NCBI GenBank assembly: GCA_017656425.1
Contig: JACDNV010000002.1
Location: 247,512-308,169 of the forward strand
DNA from: Candidatus Neomarinimicrobiota bacterium
GTDB lineage: Bacteria > Fidelibacterota > UBA2242 > B5-G15
Direction: 5' to 3'
Length of the DNA: 60,658 bases
Under the pieces are notes generated by a model, which did not search any database, was not told the DNA's origin, and saw nothing but the letters and a program-made list of their open reading frames with translations. Shown piece by piece: positions 17,614 to 26,277 of this stretch; the first letter of the stretch is position 1, and each line of letters begins with the position of its first letter. The translations under genes were made by a program, and so were the position numbers.

Positions 17614-17629
17614 TAAAGGAGTAAATAAA

Positions 17630-18901
17630 ATGAGGTATCTAAAAATTTTAATAGTAGTTTTTGTATTTGTGCCATTTATTCTACCTCAGGTCTCACATTT
17701 ATCTTACTATTCACAAAAAATTATGCTTGAGAATGCAATAAAAGATAGAATAAACGAAGCTTTAAATAAAATTCTTGAGGATATAAAATTTGTTGTAGAT
17801 GTAAATATTGAATTGGATTACCAAACCAGTCAGCAAGAGATTCGGTCAAAAGAAGAGGTTGGTGAAAAGCCTACTACCGAAAGCAAATATTTACCTTTAC
17901 CAGGATTTGAAACTCCCAGTGATCTTACTATAGAGGAACAGCAAGAAGCCACCAGTGTAGAACAACAAAAAACAGTTACACCTCCTTCTGGTGTGCCTAT
18001 TATAAAAAAGCAAACAATAAATATTATACTGGAAGAAGGGATATCGTCAGAACTGATACAAAGTGTCAGAGAGGTTGCAAGCGTTGCAGCACATCTTGAT
18101 AAAACAAGGGGTGATGAGCTAATTATAAAAACAGCCCCATTTACAAAACAGAAAGGCGATGCTGAGGCGCTGATTTTGAAAAATATAGCAGAAAAGATAG
18201 ATGAAATAGATAAAAGGCAAAAAGATATTGAAGGAAAAGCGAGACTTGAGGAGGAGAAAAGGAGAGAAAGGGAAAGGATAGTACAGGATTCTTTAAGAAT
18301 AGCACAATTGGAGGAAGAGTTACAAAGGCTTAAAGAAATATTGGCAACGCAACAGTTGACTGAGGCACAAAGGAGGATTACAGAGGATCAGGCAACAGAG
18401 AGGGAGCGACAAATTGATACATTGAAGGCACAGCTTGAGGAAAGTAATCGGAAGCTACAAGAACTTGAAAAAAGTTTGGCCGGGACTCCGCCCAGAGGGT
18501 TCTTATCTCTGGGTAATAATTATTTGATGTACTTAATATTAGGTGTATTAGTATTACTATTGATTATAGCACTTATATTGATTCTTACAATGAGACGTTC
18601 TGTTAAACCAAATTCAGTGGTAACTGAAAGGGTTGAAGAGCCAGTTGTTATAAAACCCCAGTCCAAACAACAGGTAGTTACCCAACCTCAGATAGAGGTA
18701 GAAAAAGCTGTAAATGAAACTAAACTAAGGCAAGAAGAGGAGCGTTTGAAAAAACTTGAAGAGTTGGAGCAGCAGAAAGAAGAGTTAAAATCGTTGAAAC
18801 AGTCGGTCATTTCTATGAGTGTTGGGCAACCGGATGCGGCTACAAGAATATTAAGGGAATGGTTAAAAGTTTCAAAGTCAACAGAATCTGAAGAAGAATG
18901 A
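17630..18901 (+). CDS. Minimal FliF-like MS-ring protein lacking the export-ring domains
   Basis: 423 residues. An N-terminal membrane/signal segment (about 4-20) leads straight into a region like the third ring-building motif of FliF: FVVDVNIELD near 54-63 and, after a low-complexity loop, DKTRGDELIIKTAPF at 157-171, matching FliF's RGD-x-pF ending. A periplasmic coiled coil of about 100 residues (183-285) is inserted next. A second membrane helix follows (298-322), then a cytoplasmic tail. The tail ends in GQPDAATRILREWLK (about 399-413), which resembles the FliG-binding C-terminus of FliF. The first two ring motifs (YscJ/FliF region) are absent; normal FliF is about 550 residues. The ATG at 17630 has AAAGGAG eight bases upstream; an earlier in-frame start at 17606 would overlap motB. 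Confidence 0.8.
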   Translation: MRYLKILIVVFVFVPFILPQVSHLSYYSQKIMLENAIKDRINEALNKILEDIKFVVDVNIELDYQTSQQEIRSKEEVGEKPTTESKYLPLPGFETPSDLTIEEQQEATSVEQQKTVTPPSGVPIIKKQTINIILEEGISSELIQSVREVASVAAHLDKTRGDELIIKTAPFTKQKGDAEALILKNIAEKIDEIDKRQKDIEGKARLEEEKRRERERIVQDSLRIAQLEEELQRLKEILATQQLTEAQRRITEDQATERERQIDTLKAQLEESNRKLQELEKSLAGTPPRGFLSLGNNYLMYLILGVLVLLLIIALILILTMRRSVKPNSVVTERVEEPVVIKPQSKQQVVTQPQIEVEKAVNETKLRQEEERLKKLEELEQQKEELKSLKQSVISMSVGQPDAATRILREWLKVSKSTESEEE

Positions 18902-18920
18902 AAATATTTTGGAGGATATA

Positions 18921-19853
18921 ATGGCTGAAGAGAAGGTTTATGATGGTATTGATAAAGTAGCGATTTTATTTAAAACGCTAGGCTTTCATCTGGCGGCACA
19001 GCTTTTTAAAGGGATATCACCACAGGATTTGCATAGAATAAAGCTGCGTATGGAGGCAATAGGGGAAGTACCTTTTAAAGTGAAAAGGTCAATTCTTGAA
19101 GAATTTTATGTTACATTCATCCAGGAGAAAGTAAAGCCAGCGGGTAAGGAGACAAGAAAACCTTTTGAATTCCTTGAGAGGTTAACTGATGAACAAGTTG
19201 CTTATCTAATTTCCAATGAACCACCGAGAATAATGGCTTTGACAATTGCACAGCTGGATGTCGATAGACAATCAAAAGTTATACAATTACTCGATCCTAC
19301 CATACAACCAAAGGTGTTGACTGAGATGGGAAATCTTGACGATATTCCCCTTGAGGGTGTTGTTAGTATAGCGTCTGAGTTGAAGGAAAAAGCCAATTTT
19401 CTGCCCAAGGAATCTGAATTTTCCAGAGGTGGTGGAAAGAGTGTCGCTGGTATTTTATCCCGTTTGAGACCAAGTGATGAGAAAAGATTTCTGGAATATC
19501 TTGAGAAGGAAGCTCCTGAACTTGTCAAAGAAGTAAAAAGGTATTATATAACTTTTGAAGATCTCGTGAAATTGCCATCAGGTATTCTGGCAGATGTTTT
19601 GAAGTCTGTCGAGGTCTCTGATATTGCTTATGCACTTAAGGGGCAGCCAGATAATATTCAGGAAAAGTTTATAAACGTATTGCCCCAAAGAACCAGGATA
19701 ATCCTTGAAGACGAAATGAAGCTTATTGAGGGACCACAGCCCAGGAGAAAAGTAGAAGCTGCTCAAAAAAAGATTGTAGATAAAGCAAGAGAGCTTGAGC
19801 GAGAAGGCCGATTTAGTCTGCAGGATCTGTTAGAAGAAGACGTTATAGAATAA
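18921..19853 (+). CDS. fliG: FliG-like rotor protein
   Basis: 310 residues aligning with FliG over the full length (family about 330). An N-terminal FliF-binding domain (about 1-72) with KVAILFKTLG comes first. The middle domain (about 80-165) has the FliM-binding EHPQ motif changed to EPPR at 100-103. A Gly-rich hinge GGGKSVAGIL follows at 170-179. The C-terminal torque domain contains ITFEDL, ALKG and EGPQPRRKVEAAQ. The charged residues that interact with MotA in E. coli have counterparts: Lys240, Arg257, Asp264 and Glu265 (E. coli Lys264, Arg281, Asp288, Asp289). The ATG at 18921 has GGAGG five bases before it. A torque-generating role with the adjacent MotA is therefore likely. Confidence 0.9.
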   Translation: MAEEKVYDGIDKVAILFKTLGFHLAAQLFKGISPQDLHRIKLRMEAIGEVPFKVKRSILEEFYVTFIQEKVKPAGKETRKPFEFLERLTDEQVAYLISNEPPRIMALTIAQLDVDRQSKVIQLLDPTIQPKVLTEMGNLDDIPLEGVVSIASELKEKANFLPKESEFSRGGGKSVAGILSRLRPSDEKRFLEYLEKEAPELVKEVKRYYITFEDLVKLPSGILADVLKSVEVSDIAYALKGQPDNIQEKFINVLPQRTRIILEDEMKLIEGPQPRRKVEAAQKKIVDKARELEREGRFSLQDLLEEDVIE

Positions 19854-19895
19854 TCTATTTTTTATTCATAAATATAATAGGATTGTGGGATATTA

Positions 19896-21038
19896 ATGAG
19901 ATTGAAGACTGTTTTATATGTATTTATTAATATAATCATACTTTATAGACTTGTGAACTCAAATGAGTTAATTGAAGATAATACCGACGAGATACTAGAA
20001 GGCGTAAAATCAATATATAGACTTGACTATAATAGGTCTTATGAAATTTTTCTGGAAAATTTTGAAACCCATCCATTATCACCATTTGGGTTAATAGCTG
20101 TAGAGTGGTTGAAAAACCAACAGATTGAATCCATGAAAAGAGCAAATGACAAACTCGAACAGGACATAAAAAGAGTCGCTTCTTATTATAAAGAGAAATT
20201 AGAAAATAATAGAGAAGATTATTATAGTTTGTTCTATTATGGATTGACTCTGGGATTAAAAGCAAGATTATCGCTTGCAAAAAAGGATTGGCTTGGGATT
20301 CTAATAAATGGATATAAAAGTGTGAAATATATGAAGAGAGCTATAGATAATATTAAAGATGATTATGATGTATATCTACCTGTAGGTCTATTTAGTTATT
20401 ATGTCGGAATATCTTCTTCTTATATGAAAATTGCTTCTTACATATTAGATATTGCAGGTTCAAAGGAAGAGGGATTAGAATATATGAAATTGACAGCTGA
20501 TAATGGTAAATACGGGAAATATGAAGCTCAGGGAATTCTTGCTTTTGTATATTTATATATTGAGGGCAATTATAATGAATCATTAAAATATTCTAGGCTA
20601 TTATCAGAAGAATTTGACGAAAATCCGTACTATAAGTATCTTATGGCAGAGGCATATTTAGAGATAGGCCAACTAGATAAGGTAATAGAATTAACTAAGG
20701 GAATCGAAAAATATTTGCCCAATCTAAATAACAGAGTCAAAAGGGAAAACGAATTTCGCTATAATCTTCTCAAGGGTAGTATATACCTTTATACGAACCA
20801 GTTGTATGACTCAGAGAAATTTTTAACGAAATGTTTAAATTTTGACGATTTTGATCTGGATTATGAACTTGGGAATTTGTATTTAAGGCTTGGTTTTTTA
20901 TATGACATGTTGGGAAAGCGTACTAATGCAAAATTCTGGTATCGAAAGGCAATTGAATCTGATAATAGAAGTATTACAGTTAAGAGGGCAAAATATTATT
21001 TGAATACTCCATTTAATTTAGAAAAAAATGGTGGATAG
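19896..21038 (+). CDS. Exported TPR-repeat protein at the end of the motor block
   Basis: 380 residues with a signal-like N-terminus (about 1-20) and helical repeats throughout. TPR-like units are clear near 215-260 (ILAFVYLYIEGNYNESLKYSR, LMAEAYLEIGQLD) and 290-365 (LLKGSIYLYTNQLYDSEKF, GFLYDMLGKRTNA). It is probably periplasmic. It follows fliG by 42 bases with no visible terminator, and its last 11 bases overlap ispG. It could be a motor scaffold or an unrelated passenger gene. Confidence 0.7.
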   Translation: MRLKTVLYVFINIIILYRLVNSNELIEDNTDEILEGVKSIYRLDYNRSYEIFLENFETHPLSPFGLIAVEWLKNQQIESMKRANDKLEQDIKRVASYYKEKLENNREDYYSLFYYGLTLGLKARLSLAKKDWLGILINGYKSVKYMKRAIDNIKDDYDVYLPVGLFSYYVGISSSYMKIASYILDIAGSKEEGLEYMKLTADNGKYGKYEAQGILAFVYLYIEGNYNESLKYSRLLSEEFDENPYYKYLMAEAYLEIGQLDKVIELTKGIEKYLPNLNNRVKRENEFRYNLLKGSIYLYTNQLYDSEKFLTKCLNFDDFDLDYELGNLYLRLGFLYDMLGKRTNAKFWYRKAIESDNRSITVKRAKYYLNTPFNLEKNGG

Positions 21039-22098
21039 GCAGAAAAGAAGAAGAACAAGGAAAATAAAAGTTGGTGATATCTATATTGGTGGAGATTCAC
21101 CGATTTCCGTTCAATCTATGACAAAGTCGAAGACATGGGATTTGGAGAATTTATATAAGGAGATTGATGAACTTGTCAATGAGGATTGCCAGATCATAAG
21201 AATAACTGTACCAGATGATAAGTCCGCCTCCGTTTTGAAAAAAATCAGAAAATATACGACCAGACCACTTGTAGCGGATATCCATTATGATTACAGAATG
21301 GCAATAAAGGCTATCGAGGCTGGCTTTGATAAAATTAGAATAAATCCTGGCAATATTGGTGACAGCTGGAAAGTAAAAGAGATTATAAAATGTGCAATAG
21401 ATCACAACATTCCAATTAGAATAGGTGTAAACTCGGGCTCAATCCCCAGAAAAATATTGGAAAAATATTCTCGTCCAACTGCAAAAGGAATGATGGAAAC
21501 AGTTGATGAATATATTAAATTTTTTAACGATAATGGTTTTTTTGATATAGTTGTTTCATTAAAATCAAGTGATGTTAAGTTGACTATACAGGCAAATACT
21601 TTATTTTCCAAGAAGTATGACTATCCACTACATATAGGATTGACCGAGGCAGGACCTGGAATGAAGGGAATAATTAAATCTTCTATTGCGATTGGATATT
21701 TGCTTCTAAACGGTATTGGGGATACGATTAGAGTGTCTTTAACAGGAAGCTCAGCAGAAGAAGTGAGGGCTGGCTACTATATTTTAAAATCCATCGGTTT
21801 TAAAATACCTGGAATAAATATTATTTCATGTCCTACCTGTGGCAGGACTCAGGTGAATCTTGTTGAAATGGTTAATCTATTTGAGAAAAAAACACGAAGA
21901 ATAAAGAAAGACCTCACAGTAGCCATTATGGGATGTGTTGTGAATGGTCCCGGGGAGGCACGAGAAGCGGATGTAGGAGTGGCTTTTGGTAAAAGCGATG
22001 CTGTTTTATTTAAAAGAGGTGAGATTATTGAAAAAATTAGGGGAGATCAAGCAGTGAATAGGTTGATAGAAGAGGTAAAAAAATTTGATGAGGAATGA
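21028..22098 (+). CDS. ispG: 4-hydroxy-3-methylbut-2-en-1-yl diphosphate synthase IspG
   Basis: An iron-sulfur enzyme of the MEP isoprenoid pathway. The 356-residue bacterial short form has the TIM-barrel N-terminus (VGDIYIGGDSPISVQSM, PLVADIHYDYR, KIRINPGNIG). The cluster ligands sit in CPTCGRT and in GCVVNGPGEAREADVG. No insert domain is present, unlike plant and some FCB long forms. The ATG at 21028 overlaps the preceding TPR gene by 11 bases. It complements dxr at 8.0 kb. Confidence 0.95.
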   Translation: MVDRQKRRRTRKIKVGDIYIGGDSPISVQSMTKSKTWDLENLYKEIDELVNEDCQIIRITVPDDKSASVLKKIRKYTTRPLVADIHYDYRMAIKAIEAGFDKIRINPGNIGDSWKVKEIIKCAIDHNIPIRIGVNSGSIPRKILEKYSRPTAKGMMETVDEYIKFFNDNGFFDIVVSLKSSDVKLTIQANTLFSKKYDYPLHIGLTEAGPGMKGIIKSSIAIGYLLLNGIGDTIRVSLTGSSAEEVRAGYYILKSIGFKIPGINIISCPTCGRTQVNLVEMVNLFEKKTRRIKKDLTVAIMGCVVNGPGEAREADVGVAFGKSDAVLFKRGEIIEKIRGDQAVNRLIEEVKKFDEE

Positions 22099-22102
22099 GT
22101 CC

Positions 22103-22546
22103 ATGGGAAAGAAAGCATCTTTATTATTAATAATTGCGTTGTTTTTCTATGGCATATGCATTGGGCAGGTTAGTAAAGACAATACACCACTTGCAACTGC
22201 TATCTACTGGAAACTTCTTGATCGGGACAGTAAAAAAGCCTTTTTATATGCTTATCTTTACAGAACACACGAGGTTTATCGTCAGATAGAGGCTAAAGAT
22301 TCGAAAGGGGACTGCCTTATATTTTATCGAGAGTTTATTTCATATCCTCTTTATGAGATTTACACAACTTTTAAAGATAATACAAAAGATGAAATGATAA
22401 AGTATATCGATAAGTTTTATAAAATGGAGTTTAACTATTCTGAGCCGTTTTATAAAGCTATTGAATACGCTTGCGAAATGGTAAAGGTAGGTGATAAAAC
22501 TTTAAAAGAACTTGTAGAGTATTATATTCAGAAACAATCAAGATGA
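22103..22546 (+). CDS. Small exported protein of unknown function
   Basis: A 147-residue product with a clear signal peptide (hydrophobic core about 5-17, likely cleavage near GQ22) and a mostly helical mature part. No family recognised. The Lys/Tyr/Glu-rich helices (LYRTHEVYRQIEAKD, YKAIEYACEMVKVGDK) resemble small periplasmic helical proteins. The ATG at 22103 is preferred because AGGA lies eight bases upstream; earlier in-frame starts at 22085-22088 overlap ispG. It overlaps the acyltransferase start by four bases (ATGA). Confidence 0.65.
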   Translation: MGKKASLLLIIALFFYGICIGQVSKDNTPLATAIYWKLLDRDSKKAFLYAYLYRTHEVYRQIEAKDSKGDCLIFYREFISYPLYEIYTTFKDNTKDEMIKYIDKFYKMEFNYSEPFYKAIEYACEMVKVGDKTLKELVEYYIQKQSR

Positions 22547-23418
22547 TATTCCCTTCTATAAAAATTTGGCTATCTTTTTCCCTTTTGAGCCTTTTAAAAA
22601 AAATACTATTGGGTATCGGTGAGACAGGTCGTAGAAATCTTTCCCTTTTTGTAGGCAAGCTCTTTTTTTTCATATTAAAGAAAAGAAAGAAGGATGTTTT
22701 AAATAATTTAAAGATAGCTTTTCCTGATAAAGGGGAATATTGGAGAAAAAGAATATGTTACAAGACATACCTTCACTTTTCGCAAGTTTTTCTTGATTTT
22801 TTACCCCTTTATTTTGCAAGTGATAAATGGATAAAGGGGAAAATAGTAATTAATAATTTGGATACAGTTAAGGATTTAACGACAGATACCGGATGTGTTA
22901 TTGTCGGCTTTCATTTTGGTAACTGGGAAATAATACCAGAGGTACTGGTAAGGAGAAGATTTAATCTAGCATCAGTTGCAAAGTCTTTAAAGAATAGAGC
23001 TATTAACGATATTGTCAGGGATATTCGCATAAGAAATGGAATGAAGATTATAGATATGAATGATAGTGTATTAAAAATGGTTTCTCATGTAAAGAGAGGC
23101 GGAATTCTTTATATAATTCCAGATCAATATGCAGGAAGAAGGGGCAGAGATTTGGATTTTTTTGGGATTAAGACGAAAGTATTTATTGGTCCATCGAGAT
23201 TATCTCTGAAATTGAACGTTCCTATGATACTTGCCACCTGTAATTTGGTAAATGGGAAATATTATGTTAATTTTGATGCGTTAAAATTTGATAAACATGA
23301 TTATTCTGAGGAGAATGTTTTAAAACTAACCGGAATCTATTTTAGGTATTATGAGGAGAAAATATGTAAAAATCCGGAACAGTATTTCTGGTTCCATAGG
23401 AGGTGGAAAAAGAGATGA
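22543..23418 (+). CDS. LpxL/HtrB-family lipid A (lauroyl-type) acyltransferase
   Basis: A 291-residue inner-membrane acyltransferase that in this family adds secondary acyl chains to lipid A. It has an N-terminal membrane helix. The catalytic HxxxxE box lies in GFHFGNWEI, the substrate-site PDQYAGRRG and GIKTKVFIGPSRLS follow, and the C-terminal signature reads EQYFWFHRRWK. The length is typical. It starts within the stop of the small exported gene (ATGA), and the next gene starts within its own stop. With the MsbA-like transporter two genes on, it completes a lipid A maturation and export set. Confidence 0.88.
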   Translation: MIFPSIKIWLSFSLLSLLKKILLGIGETGRRNLSLFVGKLFFFILKKRKKDVLNNLKIAFPDKGEYWRKRICYKTYLHFSQVFLDFLPLYFASDKWIKGKIVINNLDTVKDLTTDTGCVIVGFHFGNWEIIPEVLVRRRFNLASVAKSLKNRAINDIVRDIRIRNGMKIIDMNDSVLKMVSHVKRGGILYIIPDQYAGRRGRDLDFFGIKTKVFIGPSRLSLKLNVPMILATCNLVNGKYYVNFDALKFDKHDYSEENVLKLTGIYFRYYEEKICKNPEQYFWFHRRWKKR

Positions 23419-24050
23419 CTCAGGTAATTAAGGCAAAAGATTTAAAAGGTGATATCATTCAAAAAATATACAATTCACTTAGGAATGGTGAAGTGATAGC
23501 TTATCCAACGGATACGATTTATGGACTTGGCGTTGACGTATTTTCTCAAGAAGGGATAGAGAGACTATCCATTCTAAAAGGAAGGGATGTAAATAAACCA
23601 TTCAGTGTTTTATATAAATCCAAAGGAGAATTATTAAAAGATTTTGATGGTGTTTTAAATTTTTATCAGAAGGAGTTTGTCGAGAAGTTGTTACCAGGCA
23701 AGATTACTCTCGTTCTTCCAGTTCCAGAGAATAAGAAATTTCCACAGGAGCTTATTAAAGATGGTTTTATTGGCGTGAGAGTTGTGAATGTCTCTGTAGT
23801 AAGTGAATTACTGCGTGATTTTGAAAACCCGATTACCACGACGAGTGTTAATCCAGCTGGAAAACCCCCAGCAAAAAATTTGACGGAGATTCTTAAATAC
23901 TTTGATAAAAAGCTTTCCTTTGTTATATATACTGGTTATGTTAGAAAGCCCTCCGTTTCTACAGTGATAAAAGTGACGGAAAGCGATTTCCAGATTTTGA
24001 GGGAAGGGGCAGTAAGTATATTTGAAATAATAAACAAGATAAAAAAATAA
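23415..24050 (+). CDS. Sua5/YciO/YrdC family threonylcarbamoyl-AMP synthase
   Basis: A 211-residue protein of the YrdC fold. The family makes threonylcarbamoyl-AMP for the t6A37 modification of ANN-decoding tRNAs. Motifs seen are AYPTDTIYGLGVDV, KGRDVNKPFSVL, PGKITLVLP, GVRVVN and ITTTSVNPAGKPP. It lacks the extra Sua5 C-terminal domain, so it is a TsaC/YciO-sized form. The ATG at 23415 overlaps the acyltransferase stop (ATGA), with AGGAGG at 23398-23403. An earlier in-frame GTG falls inside that site. Confidence 0.88.
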   Translation: MTQVIKAKDLKGDIIQKIYNSLRNGEVIAYPTDTIYGLGVDVFSQEGIERLSILKGRDVNKPFSVLYKSKGELLKDFDGVLNFYQKEFVEKLLPGKITLVLPVPENKKFPQELIKDGFIGVRVVNVSVVSELLRDFENPITTTSVNPAGKPPAKNLTEILKYFDKKLSFVIYTGYVRKPSVSTVIKVTESDFQILREGAVSIFEIINKIKK

Positions 24051-24056
24051 TTAAAA

Positions 24057-25877
24057 ATGTATCTTCGAGTTGCTCGAATTTTTGTACCATATTGGAAGTA
24101 TATTGTTATAGGTTTTATTGCCTCCTTACTGTATGTTGCATTTAATAGCGCATCTGTATGGATGACGGCATCTTTTATTAATGTAATTTTCCCGGCAGAG
24201 AGAACATCTAATATCGAAAAAAGAGAAACAGTAAATAATTCTTTAAATGAAAAACTAAAATATTATACGAATAAAATCATTATAAATAAGAATCCTTATA
24301 TTTCCCTGAGGAATCTATGTGTTTTTATATTTATTGCATTTTTTCTTAAAAATATATTCTTTTATTTAAAGGGAATATCCTTTTCATATGCTCAGTTGAA
24401 ATTTATAACAGATTTGCGAAATAAAGTTTATTCACACATTCAGGATATGTCATTGTCCTTTTTTAAAAAAGTTAAGGCTGGAGAGATAACATCGATAATT
24501 ATAAATGATGTCGAGGTGTTAAGAAGAACGTTTGGCGTAAGTCTTAATAAATTGATTGTAGAGCCTATCAACATATTGACATTTGCCATATTGCTTTTCA
24601 TAATTTCATGGAAATTAACACTGATATCGCTGATAATACTTCCAGTTTCTGGATATGCTATTATTAAGATAGGTCAAAGTATAAGGAGAAAATCATTTCG
24701 AAGTTCAAAACAAATAGCTGGTATTATGTCTATTCTAAATGAAACAACGAATGGCATCAGAGTTGTAAAAGCCTTTGCAATGGAAGAGTTTGAAAAAAGA
24801 AGGTTTTTTAGAGAAACGTTAAAATATTTCAGACTGCTTTTCAAAAGGGCAAGGTTGAGAATGATTTCTACACCTGTTTCGGAAACCATAGGAGTTTCTA
24901 TAGGGGTAATTCTATTATGGTTTGGTGGTAAACAGGTGCTTTCAGGTTCAGGATTATCTGCTGAAGATTTTGTAAGATATATTCTTTTACTATTTGCAAT
25001 TCTAAATCCGATAAAAAATTTGAATAATGTAAATGTAGATATTCAACAGGGGATGGCATCTGCTGGTAGAGTTTTTTCATTGCTTGATGAGAAATGTGAT
25101 ATAATCGAAATAGAAAGACCGGTGCATATTGAGGACTTTGAATCAGAAATTATTTATGATCACGTATATTTTAAATATGAGGAAAATAAAGACTATATAC
25201 TAAAAGACATTAACTTAACAGTAAAGAAGGGGGAGGTTGTTGCAATTGTTGGTTTCAGCGGAGCCGGGAAGTCTACATTGGTTGATCTCCTGCCTCGATT
25301 TTACGACCCCGTAAAAGGAAAAATATTGATAGATGGAGTTGATATAAAAAATATTTCATTAAAGTCATTGAGATCATTAATGGGTATTGTCACGCAGGAA
25401 GTAATACTTTTCAATGATACTATATATAATAACATAGCCTATGGTCTTGAGAATATTGATTTTAGTAGGGTAGTGAGTGCGGCAAAGGCAGCCAATGCAT
25501 ATGAATTTATTAATAAATTGCCAGATAAATGGGATACAATAATAGGAGATAGAGGTACAAGACTATCTGGTGGTGAGGCACAAAGAATAGCAATAGCGAG
25601 AGCTCTGTTGAAAAATCCTCCAATTCTAATACTTGACGAAGCTACATCCAATCTTGATGTTGAATCTGAACGAAAAGTGCAGGATGCCATAGAAAAACTT
25701 ATGAAAGATCGAACTGTGCTTGTAATAGCTCATAGACTATCCACTGTCGTGGGTGCTGATAAAATTATTGTACTGGAGAATGGCTCTATAGTTGAAATAG
25801 GTAATCATAATGAACTTATAGAAAAAAAAGATGGGCTTTATTATCATTTCTATAACATGCAGAGTTTGGGTGATTGA
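24057..25877 (+). CDS. msbA: MsbA-like ABC exporter (half transporter)
   Basis: 606 residues in the half-transporter layout: six membrane helices (about 15-330) fused to an ATPase domain (about 360-600). The ATPase shows Walker A GFSGAGKST, the Q-loop in VTQEVILFND, signature LSGGEAQR, Walker B ILILDEATS and the H-loop AHRLST. It has a long loop of about 45 residues between the first two helices. MsbA flips lipid A-core across the inner membrane. Here the lipid A acyltransferase is two genes upstream and LPS-core/polymer genes follow, supporting that role. The substrate is inferred from context, and other lipid-linked glycans are possible. Confidence 0.85.
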   Translation: MYLRVARIFVPYWKYIVIGFIASLLYVAFNSASVWMTASFINVIFPAERTSNIEKRETVNNSLNEKLKYYTNKIIINKNPYISLRNLCVFIFIAFFLKNIFFYLKGISFSYAQLKFITDLRNKVYSHIQDMSLSFFKKVKAGEITSIIINDVEVLRRTFGVSLNKLIVEPINILTFAILLFIISWKLTLISLIILPVSGYAIIKIGQSIRRKSFRSSKQIAGIMSILNETTNGIRVVKAFAMEEFEKRRFFRETLKYFRLLFKRARLRMISTPVSETIGVSIGVILLWFGGKQVLSGSGLSAEDFVRYILLLFAILNPIKNLNNVNVDIQQGMASAGRVFSLLDEKCDIIEIERPVHIEDFESEIIYDHVYFKYEENKDYILKDINLTVKKGEVVAIVGFSGAGKSTLVDLLPRFYDPVKGKILIDGVDIKNISLKSLRSLMGIVTQEVILFNDTIYNNIAYGLENIDFSRVVSAAKAANAYEFINKLPDKWDTIIGDRGTRLSGGEAQRIAIARALLKNPPILILDEATSNLDVESERKVQDAIEKLMKDRTVLVIAHRLSTVVGADKIIVLENGSIVEIGNHNELIEKKDGLYYHFYNMQSLGD

Positions 25878-26266
25878 TGGTCGGGAATAAGAAATATAAA
25901 GTTATTTTTGATATATACCATCTGTGTCATTTACCACAATTTGAACCTGTTATAGAAATGCTAAAGGATACTGAAGATTTTAAAATTTTTTATTCGATAT
26001 CGAATTCTATTTCCGAATGTGAATATAAAATTACACTGAAAGTTTTGAAAAATAAGAATGGTGATGAGTTGATATTAGCAAAGGATGAAGAAGAGAGAAA
26101 ACAAAAATTAAAAAATTCAAATTTCGATGTATTCATTTCTGGGTGGTCAAGATATCCAATTCAGAAATTTGTATCCGATAACATTGTCTGTGCTATGATA
26201 TATCATGGTATTGGAATAAAGCCACTTGCCGAATACCTGATTAACTATCTGAGCGAAAGAAAATAA
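25877..26266 (+). pseudogene. Truncated CDP-glycerol-phosphotransferase-like gene remnant
   Basis: A 129-residue frame that resembles only the N-terminal third of the 357-residue protein at 28.0 kb. Both open with a KVLFN/KVIFD strand, then LPQF-x-PV, a short helix, an F-x-IF strand with SNS, NFDV, and end at a YHGIG(I/F)K motif. After GIGIK this copy ends within 16 residues, without the catalytic C-terminal part. It starts in the ABC transporter stop (TGATG) and is followed by an intact AAAGGAGG for the next gene. I read it as a deletion remnant of a paralog. A retained small protein cannot be excluded. Confidence 0.6.
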
Positions 26267-26277
26267 AGGAGGTAGTT

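Noticed and set aside
16138-19853. An ordinary flagellar operon
   Set aside because: No switch, export, rod, hook or filament gene is adjacent, and the FliF homolog lacks the export-ring domains.
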